Source: Bacillota bacterium
GTDB lineage: Bacteria; Bacillota; Clostridia; Lachnospirales; Cellulosilyticaceae
Length of the DNA stretch: 8,952 nt
Direction of reading: 5' to 3'
NCBI GenBank assembly: GCA_023415525.1
Contig: JAEZKI010000541.1
Span: forward strand, 1-8,952
Below the pieces are notes generated by a model. It saw only the letters and a list, made by a program, of their open reading frames with translations, searched no databases and was not told the DNA's origin. Shown here piece after piece: positions 1-5,917 of this stretch. Positions within the stretch are counted from its first letter, which is position 1, and the number at the start of each line of letters is the position of its first letter. The position numbers and the translations under genes were made by a program.

Positions 1-1
1 T

Positions 2-217
2 GGAAAACTTGTTTTGTACTGTGTTAACCACAATACCTCCCTTGAAGCGCTTCCTTTGCCTATTTATCAATCCATCCATCCTATTTTTGAGGAAGACATT
101 TATGAGGCTATTTCCCTTAGCACCTGTGTCAACGAACGCTCTGTAAAAGGTGGCCCAAGCAAGGAAGCCGTTAAAGCGCATCTTCAAAAAGCTATGTTGT
201 TTTTAGCCACACACTAG
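2..217 (+). CDS. argH: Argininosuccinate lyase, C-terminal end (partial)
   Basis: This is the last 71 codons of a gene that begins outside the window; the frame is open from base 2 and stops with TAG at 215-217. The family enzyme cleaves argininosuccinate to arginine and fumarate, the last step of arginine biosynthesis, as a cytosolic homotetramer. The visible tail has the family's C-terminal pattern: an LEALPL segment, then a hydrophobic stretch followed by FEEDIYEAISL, then the closing signature KGGPSKEAVKAHL (compare the usual GG-x(3)-AV element). The catalytic region, including the mobile Ser-containing loop, lies upstream and cannot be checked. A TTG at 14-16 is in frame but has no ribosome site and falls inside the conserved region, so it is not a start. 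A hairpin terminator follows about 50 bases after the stop. I am fairly sure of the family but have only the tail to go on. Confidence 0.82.
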   Translation, partial: GKLVLYCVNHNTSLEALPLPIYQSIHPIFEEDIYEAISLSTCVNERSVKGGPSKEAVKAHLQKAMLFLATH

Positions 218-264
218 TTTCTTTTAAGAAGCATTAAGTTCATTCCACTTTCCTTTAAAAATCC

Positions 265-303
265 AAAGACTGCCCTCTTATTCGTTGTTGGGCAGTCTTT
301 TTT
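265..303. terminator. Hairpin terminator, probably shared by argH and cobT
   Basis: An 11-bp perfect stem (AAAGACTGCCC at 265-275 with its complement at 290-300) encloses a 14-base loop. On the plus strand it runs into six T (298-303), typical of intrinsic termination for argH. Read on the minus strand the hairpin is followed by GGATTTTT, a weaker but usable T run, and it lies about 30 bases past the cobT stop. It therefore probably stops both convergent genes. Confidence 0.85.
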
Positions 304-330
304 GCTAAGACCATTTCAAATATTCTCTTT

Positions 331-1404
331 TTATTTCCATACATTCATATAATTTTCTTTTTCAACATGAGCGTCTTCAAAGGTTCCCATAGTCGTCAAA
401 ACAGCATTAGCCATATCCATAAGCTCAAAAGTAATAGGGCATCCTGTTCCTTCTCCTAAACGCATTCCTAAATCAAAATAGGCCTTGAGTTTTAAATCTT
501 CTAGGGCAAGTTGCATGCCTTTTTCTTCTGATAAATGAGAAGGAAAGAGATATTCCCTAATCAAAGGTTGAAGACGACAAGCACAGACTGCTGCTACGGC
601 CGCAATAAACCCATCGATAACAACAGGCTTTTGATAATAGCTGGCTCCTATGTATACACCACACAAACCTGCTAAATCTAATCCTCCCACCTTACTTAAT
701 GTATCTATAATATCGTCTTTATTGGGTTGATGCCACGCAATGGCCTTTTTAATGGCTTCTATTTTACGTGTAAAGGTTTCCTCTCTTGCTCCTGCTCCTC
801 TACCCACTACCTGCTCCACCTCTTCATCTAGAAGAACACTTAAAACAGCTGCAGAGGTAGTGGTATTGCCTATTCCCATTTCTCCTGTTCCAAACACCTC
901 ATAACCTTTCTCTACACATTCCTTTACAGCTTCAATGCCTACCTCTATAGCTTGAAGCACCTCTTCACGAGTCATAGCTAATTCCTTTGTCATATTCCCC
1001 GTACTTGGTCTCACTTTTTTTTGTGCAATTAAGGGATGTACAATAGTATCCTTTATGCCTATATCCACAATATGAATATCTGAATGGGTAAAAGCACTCA
1101 TACGATTAATCCCTGTAATCCCTCTTGTAAAATTATAAGCCACTGTAGCAGTAACTTCTTGAGGGCATTCACTAACACCTTCTTCACATACTCCATTATC
1201 ACTACACATAATGATAACTACTTTTTTATCTAACTTAAGCTCAGTAGTTTGTTGAATGCCACAGAGACGGCAATATATTTCTTCTAATTGACCGAGTGAG
1301 CCCACTGGTTTTGTTAAGCCATCCACATAGGCTTCAGCTTGTTTATGATAGGTGGCTGAAGGCCTCTTAATGGCTTTTAAAATATCTTGTAGGGTATTAT
1401 TCAT
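331..1404 (-). CDS. cobT: Nicotinate-nucleotide--dimethylbenzimidazole phosphoribosyltransferase
   Basis: CobT transfers phosphoribose from nicotinate mononucleotide to 5,6-dimethylbenzimidazole or another lower-ligand base, giving the alpha-riboside phosphate used for the nucleotide loop of cobalamin. The protein has 357 residues, close to the well-studied Salmonella enzyme. Family marks seen are TKPVGSLGQLE at 31-41, a SDNGVCEEGVS stretch near 68-78, the loop GTGEMGIGNTTTSAAV at 172-187, VVGRGAG at 199-205, SHLSEEKG at 289-296 and RLGEGTG at 315-321. Glu318 in the last motif aligns with the catalytic base of the Salmonella enzyme. The ATG is preceded, 7 bases away, by AGGAAGG (1412-1418). 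The gene lies 18 bases after an unrecognised gene and is probably its downstream operon partner. No cobU, cobS or cobC is visible here, and I see no cobalamin riboswitch ahead of the pair. Confidence 0.95.
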   Translation of the reverse strand: MNNTLQDILKAIKRPSATYHKQAEAYVDGLTKPVGSLGQLEEIYCRLCGIQQTTELKLDKKVVIIMCSDNGVCEEGVSECPQEVTATVAYNFTRGITGINRMSAFTHSDIHIVDIGIKDTIVHPLIAQKKVRPSTGNMTKELAMTREEVLQAIEVGIEAVKECVEKGYEVFGTGEMGIGNTTTSAAVLSVLLDEEVEQVVGRGAGAREETFTRKIEAIKKAIAWHQPNKDDIIDTLSKVGGLDLAGLCGVYIGASYYQKPVVIDGFIAAVAAVCACRLQPLIREYLFPSHLSEEKGMQLALEDLKLKAYFDLGMRLGEGTGCPITFELMDMANAVLTTMGTFEDAHVEKENYMNVWK

Positions 1405-1422
1405 AAATGATCCTTCCTCTTC

Positions 1423-1950
1423 CTAAGGTAAACTCCCCTTTATTTCAAAGTAGTTTACGATTTCTTGTAAGTAATATTCCATAAAGCGTATAAAAGATGT
1501 AGCATACTTATCTTTTAAAGGTAAACTTAGCTGCCATATTTCATATAAAGCTAAGGCTTCCTCACCATTTGATAAGCTGTAAAATTCATAAATGAACCCT
1601 TTCCAATCTCTTTTTTCAGTCCTCACAGAGCGCTGCAAAGAAGCTGCCACCTCTTCATAAAAATAACGGGTAACACCTATTCGCTTCTCAAATTCATCAA
1701 TAACAGCTTCTTTAGCTAAACTCATTTTAAGTTGTGGATAAAAGCTATAGAGCAAATTGCGATAAGGTTGATTTATTTGTAGTATAGCATAATCTATTTC
1801 AAAAGGGGTTTGTTTTAAGAAAGTATAGAAGGTTTTAGGTCCCTCTATCTTGTAATCTTTTTTTAATACCCATTTCTCATGTTTCTCTTCATAAAGTGTA
1901 AAATGACTACTCTGCCCTTTCAAGGTGATCTCTTGTTTTAATAGCTGCAT
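1423..1950 (-). CDS. Uncharacterised 175-residue protein upstream of cobT
   Basis: I do not recognise this protein. It has no signal peptide, no membrane segment and no cysteine, so it is probably cytosolic. It is unusually rich in aromatic residues (16 Tyr and 12 Phe in 175, plus 3 Trp) and looks largely helical after a short beta-like N-terminus (residues 1-35). The mid-part (75-110) and the end (145-172) could form amphipathic helices. The start is well supported: AAAGGAGGT (1956-1964) lies 5 bases before the ATG, and a possible promoter lies just upstream. The stop is 18 bases ahead of cobT, so the two are probably cotranscribed, with this gene first. That makes a link to cobamide metabolism possible, but adjacency is the only evidence and no catalytic motif is visible. 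The good ribosome site and intact frame argue that it is a real gene. Confidence 0.8.
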   Translation of the reverse strand: MQLLKQEITLKGQSSHFTLYEEKHEKWVLKKDYKIEGPKTFYTFLKQTPFEIDYAILQINQPYRNLLYSFYPQLKMSLAKEAVIDEFEKRIGVTRYFYEEVAASLQRSVRTEKRDWKGFIYEFYSLSNGEEALALYEIWQLSLPLKDKYATSFIRFMEYYLQEIVNYFEIKGSLP

Positions 1951-1976
1951 AGCTTACCTCCTTTATCTCTAAAAGA

Positions 1977-2007
1977 AGTATAGCCATAGTTTTATAAAAA
2001 CAAACAA
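1977..2007 (-). promoter_or_regulatory. Possible sigma-A promoter for the 1950-331 gene pair
   Basis: On the minus strand a good -10 hexamer, TATACT (1977-1982), lies about 20 bases before the AAAGGAGGT ribosome site. The -35 is ambiguous: TTGTTT occurs twice, at 1998-2003 (15-base spacer) and at 2002-2007 (19-base spacer), and both overlap the T run of the glgB terminator. The position between that terminator and the gene favours a promoter here. The spacing is not ideal, so confidence is modest. Confidence 0.35.
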
Positions 2008-2032
2008 GGCCCATATTGAAATGTGCCTTGTT
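1994..2032 (-). terminator. Terminator of glgB
   Basis: Reading on the minus strand, an 8-bp stem (AACAAGGC at 2025-2032 with GCCTTGTT at 2003-2010) may be lengthened by three more pairs beyond one mismatch. It is followed by TTTGTTTTTAT. It lies about 25 bases past the glgB stop. There is no T run on the plus strand, so it acts in one direction only. Confidence 0.8.
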
Positions 2033-2057
2033 AGCTCTTGTATGCAATAAAAATAAT

Positions 2058-4334
2058 TTATTTCTCTAAGATTGCCTTTATTTCATCCTGATCTTCTTTT
2101 GAATCTGGAAGGATTGGCTTTTTTAAAAGCTTATTGACTTTTAAAATGCTAATGCCTAGAGGTGGAATATTCATTTCTACACTCTGCTCTCTTCCATGCC
2201 AAGGTTTTAAGGTAGCTACCAGTTTAGCATCATTAACCATTCCTTTACCACCATAGCCTATTGCATCACTATTTAAAACCTCTATATATTCTGCAAAAGC
2301 AGGGACACCCACGCGATAATTCTTCCATACCACAGGTGTAAAATTAATTACGACTATAAGTTCATCTTTTATACTAGGCCCTTTTCTTATAAATGAAATA
2401 ATGCTTTGGTCTCTATTCTCACAATCAATCCATTCAAAGTTCTCATAGCCATTTCCCATTTCCCAAAGGGCCTTACTTTTTTTATAAAGCCTATTTAAAT
2501 CTTTTACAAATTGCTGAATTTGTTGGTGTGACTCGTATTCTAAAAGTCCCCAATCTAACTCTTTATCTTCATTCCATTCTGTTGTTTGAGCAAAATCATT
2601 GCCCATAAACAACATCTTTTTGCCTGGATGTGTATACATATAGCCATATGCTGCTTTGAGATTGGCAAACTTTTCCCATTCATTGCCAGGCATTTTATAA
2701 ATCATGGAACTCTTTCCATGAACCACTTCATCATGTGAAATCACTTGAATAAAGTTTTCACTAAAGGCATACATCAAACTAAAGGTGATTTTCTCATGAT
2801 TAAACTTTCTAAAATAAGGGTCAATCTTCATATAACTTAAAAAATCATTCATCCAACCCATGTTCCATTTAAAACCAAAGCCTAATCCCCCTTGTTCAAC
2901 TGCATGAGAAACACTAGGCCAAGCTGTAGACTCTTCAGCAATCATCATGATCCCTGCAAATCGGCTATAGGCCACTGTATTAAGCTTTCTAAAAAATTCG
3001 ATGGCTTCTAAATTTTCTCGTCCACCATATTTGTTAGGTATATAATCTCCTTCACGTCCATAATCCAGATAAAGCATAGAAGCAACTGCATCTACACGTA
3101 AGCCATCTATATGATATTTATCTAACCAAGAAAGAGCACTTGCTATCATAAAGAGAGAAACTTGAGGTTTTCCATAATCAAAAATAAGGGTGCCCCAATG
3201 AGGATGCTGGGACATTTTTTCGTCTTGTGCTTCATATAAGGCTTCTCCATCAAATTTTTCAAGAGCAAAAGCATCCTTTGGAAAATGGGCAGGTACCCAA
3301 TCTAATAGAACACCTATTTGATGACGATGCATGGTATCTACAAAATATTTAAAATCATCAGGCGTCCCATAACGACTGGTTGGAGCAAAATAACCTGTTA
3401 CTTGATAACCCCATGAACCATCATATGGATGCTCAATAATACCCATTAGTTCAACATGGGTATAGCCCATTTCTTTTACATACTTTGCTAAACTCTCTGC
3501 TGCTTCACGGTAAGTGTAAAACTCACCATTGGCATGACGCTTCCATGAACCAATATGTACCTCATAAATAGAAACTGCCTCTTTATAATAGGTTGAAGCT
3601 TCACGCTTTTCAAGCCATTTCTTATCCTTCCACTTATAAGGCTTCATTTCATAAATAACGGAAGCATTATCAGGTCTTAGTTGACAATAGGTGGCATAAG
3701 GGTCTGCTTTATAAAGTAGCTCATCCTTTTGAGTTTTTATCTCATATTTATAGGCTTCAAAAGAAGCAAGTTCTGGAACAAATAGCTCCCACACGCCTTG
3801 TTCTTCAATAAGGCGCATGGGATGACGTCTACCATCCCAATTATTGAAGCTCCCCACAACGCTGACTCTTTTAGCGTGAGGCGCCCATACGGCAAAACGT
3901 ACACCTTTTACTCCCTTTACTTCTTGAAAAGTAGCTCCCATCTTGTTGTACACTTCGTAATCTGTACCTTGACCAAATAAATAAAGGTCAAAATCAGAAA
4001 AGGTACTTTCAAACTGATAAGGGTCTATATAAGACCATACATTGCCTATTTCATCTTTACAAGATAGCTTGTACAAAAAAGCATTCTTGCGCGTTCCCAT
4101 TATACCTTCAAATAAGCCCTTATCATCTACCCTATTAAGGGGATAAGTCTTTGTACTATCTTCGCAAGCGACAACCGTCACTTCTATAGCAGTAGGGCAA
4201 AAAACACGTGCTACAAGCCGCATATGCCCATTTATTTCCACATGATGCATTCCTAAAAATTCATGTGGCTCCTTGCAGTTTCCTTCTTCTAAACTTTTTC
4301 TTTGCCCATTCATTGCAACAGTAGTAAATTCCAT
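2058..4334 (-). CDS. glgB: 1,4-alpha-glucan branching enzyme
   Basis: GlgB, a GH13 enzyme, cuts alpha-1,4 glucan chains and rejoins them through alpha-1,6 bonds to branch glycogen. At 758 residues it is the long two-module form. A weaker N-terminal beta module (about 25-115) precedes a clear CBM48 module (about 140-230, with RFAVWAPHAKRVSVVGSFNNWD). The catalytic barrel follows, with YEVHIGSWKR at 257-266, DWVPAHFPKD at 345-354, GLRVDAVASM at 411-420, MIAEEST at 464-470 and VISHDEVVHGK at 531-541. By alignment with E. coli GlgB the nucleophile is Asp415, the acid/base Glu467 and the third acidic residue Asp535, all present. After the usual C-terminal beta domain there is a charged tail of about 25 residues (734-758). 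The ATG follows AAAGGGGT (4343-4350) by 8 bases. No glgC, glgA or glgP lies next to it. It is transcribed alone, divergently from the 4483 gene. Confidence 0.97.
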   Translation of the reverse strand: MEFTTVAMNGQRKSLEEGNCKEPHEFLGMHHVEINGHMRLVARVFCPTAIEVTVVACEDSTKTYPLNRVDDKGLFEGIMGTRKNAFLYKLSCKDEIGNVWSYIDPYQFESTFSDFDLYLFGQGTDYEVYNKMGATFQEVKGVKGVRFAVWAPHAKRVSVVGSFNNWDGRRHPMRLIEEQGVWELFVPELASFEAYKYEIKTQKDELLYKADPYATYCQLRPDNASVIYEMKPYKWKDKKWLEKREASTYYKEAVSIYEVHIGSWKRHANGEFYTYREAAESLAKYVKEMGYTHVELMGIIEHPYDGSWGYQVTGYFAPTSRYGTPDDFKYFVDTMHRHQIGVLLDWVPAHFPKDAFALEKFDGEALYEAQDEKMSQHPHWGTLIFDYGKPQVSLFMIASALSWLDKYHIDGLRVDAVASMLYLDYGREGDYIPNKYGGRENLEAIEFFRKLNTVAYSRFAGIMMIAEESTAWPSVSHAVEQGGLGFGFKWNMGWMNDFLSYMKIDPYFRKFNHEKITFSLMYAFSENFIQVISHDEVVHGKSSMIYKMPGNEWEKFANLKAAYGYMYTHPGKKMLFMGNDFAQTTEWNEDKELDWGLLEYESHQQIQQFVKDLNRLYKKSKALWEMGNGYENFEWIDCENRDQSIISFIRKGPSIKDELIVVINFTPVVWKNYRVGVPAFAEYIEVLNSDAIGYGGKGMVNDAKLVATLKPWHGREQSVEMNIPPLGISILKVNKLLKKPILPDSKEDQDEIKAILEK

Positions 4335-4352
4335 AATTTTTCACCCCTTTAT

Positions 4353-4384
4353 ACTATATTAATATATTTTTATTGTTTTTTCAA
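4353..4384 (-). promoter_or_regulatory. Probable glgB promoter region, exact boxes uncertain
   Basis: The 148-base divergent spacer is almost pure A+T just ahead of glgB. On the minus strand TTGAAA (4379-4384) could be a -35; 17 bases later lies TAATAT (4356-4361), and a better -10 match, TATAGT (4353-4358), sits at a 20-base spacing. A promoter must lie between here and 4482 because the neighbouring gene is divergent, but I cannot fix the boxes. Confidence 0.3.
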
Positions 4385-4422
4385 TAATACAACCATTTTT
4401 TTACATTTATCCTTTCAATAGC

Positions 4423-4451
4423 TTGTCAAGGTTCCCAAAATTGTATATGCT
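4423..4451 (+). promoter_or_regulatory. Probable sigma-A promoter of the 4483 gene
   Basis: TTGTCA (4423-4428) and TATGCT (4446-4451) are separated by 17 bases. Transcription would start near 4458, leaving a leader of about 25 bases that carries the ribosome site at 4469-4475. The -35 contains the TTG codon that opens the longest reading frame, which supports the downstream ATG as the true start. Confidence 0.5.
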
Positions 4452-4468
4452 TATAGAAACACGACTTG

Positions 4469-4475
4469 AAAGGAG
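4469..4475 (+). promoter_or_regulatory. Ribosome binding site fixing the start at 4483
   Basis: AAAGGAG lies 7 bases before the ATG at 4483-4485. The longer frame opening at TTG 4423 has no purine-rich site before it and overlaps the likely promoter, so this site decides the start. Confidence 0.85.
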
Positions 4476-4482
4476 TCCTATT

Positions 4483-5847
4483 ATGGAAAATCAACACCAC
4501 TATTTATCTATAGGCTTATCTTATGCTTATAGTCATTGTATAGATCGCTATTTACTAGCTCTTACTCACCCACTTTTTCCTTCTTTATCCTATTTAGATG
4601 AGGAAACAGCTACTCTCACTAAAGAAGTGGAAACGATTTATCTTTCTCTCCCTTCTCTTCTCTCTGAAAATGTAGATATTAAGGCCACTTATGTTCAAAA
4701 ACTCATTGACCTTCGCCCTATTTTAGAGCAGAAATACCGTACACTAAAAGCTTACGAAAGGGAACTTACTCATCTTGCTCTTGCTTCAGAAATGACTCTT
4801 GAGCCTTCTATGGAAGACAAATCGATTTTCGAAGCAAATTTAAATCAACTCCACAACTTTGATTTCCAGAAGCTAGCTGACGATTGTACCCGTTTTGTTT
4901 TTCAAGAAAAAAATCTTCATAAGCGTCAAGAACATGCTGCTCTTCTTCTTCCTTATGTGCCTATTCGTTTGACGAAAGACAATTTCATTTATTATATAGG
5001 TAAGAGCTTAAAGCAAATTTGTATTGAAGATACTGCTGATAGTGCTACTTTTCTTACAGATATTTTGACTCAACTTTTCGAGGGAACTCAATTTCCTCAA
5101 TACGGTCAACATTTTAAAGATATTGCCACCTCACTAGCGGAACTGAAAGAGTTGAGTGAACGCGAGGAATTGGAAGAAAACATAGAGCTCTTAGAAGAAA
5201 CCCTTCAAGGTAGCTTAGAATTGGTAGAAGCTTTCTATGAAGTGGTATGTGCCTTATGCACTTTCTTTTTACTGGAAGACTATTCTTTTAAGGTCTTAAC
5301 AGACCTTCATCCTAGTTTTTATGATCTCTATTACTCTGTAAAGACCATTTTAGAAGGAAGTGAGGACAAAGAACTCTTTGCCTCCACCTTACCTGAACGT
5401 GTAGAAGAGATTACGGCCTCTTTAGAAAAGTCTTACTTAAAAGCTTGTCAAAAGGCAACTCCTTCTCCTCTTTTTTCTCTACTACAAACAACTTTACAGA
5501 TGCGTCTTGACTATGTCTTTAGCTTTGACATTTCACCAAAACCTCTTACCCATACTCAAACAGCACCGATTTTTGAAACCTTCCTTATCAAACTTCGCGA
5601 AAGACTCGATCATCTTTCAAATGTGGAACGCAAACTACGTATGCAGTCATTAATGGGTGTTGTTCCCTTTGTTATGTCTGAAGAAACCTTTCATACCTAT
5701 ATGGTACAAGCTTTTCACCAGAGGAAGGAATCCCACTCGCTCTTAGTGGCAATTATGTATCTAACAACGGTTCTAGAACAATGTGGCTATTTTGGTGAAT
5801 CTACTGAAGAAGAGCATGTTCTGTTAGAAGATGAACCTTTCTTATAA
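4483..5847 (+). CDS. Uncharacterised 454-residue helical protein
   Basis: I do not recognise this protein. I start it at ATG 4483 because of the AAAGGAG site; a frame 20 codons longer, opening at TTG 4423, would run through the promoter. There is no signal peptide and no clear membrane segment, though 250-264 is hydrophobic. Leu and Glu are abundant and most of the chain looks helical, with a charged, coiled-coil-like stretch at about 215-245 and an acidic end (about 440-452). Residues 148-177 and 383-412 look related: both have a basic start, a Leu-rich helix, then VP-x(7)-F-x(2)-Y followed by a helix ending in Gln, which suggests a duplicated domain. No nucleotide-binding or metal-binding motif is obvious. 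The gene is monocistronic, divergent from glgB and convergent with the ATPase. Nothing in the sequence ties it to glycogen. A scaffold or regulatory role is possible but is only a guess. Confidence 0.85.
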   Translation: MENQHHYLSIGLSYAYSHCIDRYLLALTHPLFPSLSYLDEETATLTKEVETIYLSLPSLLSENVDIKATYVQKLIDLRPILEQKYRTLKAYERELTHLALASEMTLEPSMEDKSIFEANLNQLHNFDFQKLADDCTRFVFQEKNLHKRQEHAALLLPYVPIRLTKDNFIYYIGKSLKQICIEDTADSATFLTDILTQLFEGTQFPQYGQHFKDIATSLAELKELSEREELEENIELLEETLQGSLELVEAFYEVVCALCTFFLLEDYSFKVLTDLHPSFYDLYYSVKTILEGSEDKELFASTLPERVEEITASLEKSYLKACQKATPSPLFSLLQTTLQMRLDYVFSFDISPKPLTHTQTAPIFETFLIKLRERLDHLSNVERKLRMQSLMGVVPFVMSEETFHTYMVQAFHQRKESHSLLVAIMYLTTVLEQCGYFGESTEEEHVLLEDEPFL

Positions 5848-5897
5848 AAAACTACCTTCTAAGAAGAGCATTCTTTCTTCTTAGAAGGTAGTTTTTT
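5846..5897. terminator. Strong bidirectional terminator between convergent genes
   Basis: A perfect inverted repeat of 21 bp (5846-5866 with 5877-5897) encloses a 10-base loop, AGCATTCTTT. Both outer ends are A/T runs, so each strand carries a hairpin followed by six T. It overlaps the last two bases of the stop codon of the 4483 gene and ends 20 bases from the ATPase stop, so it serves both genes. Confidence 0.93.
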
Positions 5898-5917
5898 CCT
5901 TCCTATAAATAGGCTAG

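Noticed and set aside
1951..2057. A cobalamin riboswitch ahead of the cobT pair
   Set aside because: The 107-base gap is mostly the glgB terminator and a short promoter/ribosome-site stretch; it is too short, and I see no B12-box-like sequence.
3798..3980. A 60-codon plus-strand open frame within glgB
   Set aside because: It is antisense to the CBM48 region of glgB, with no ribosome site and no recognisable product.
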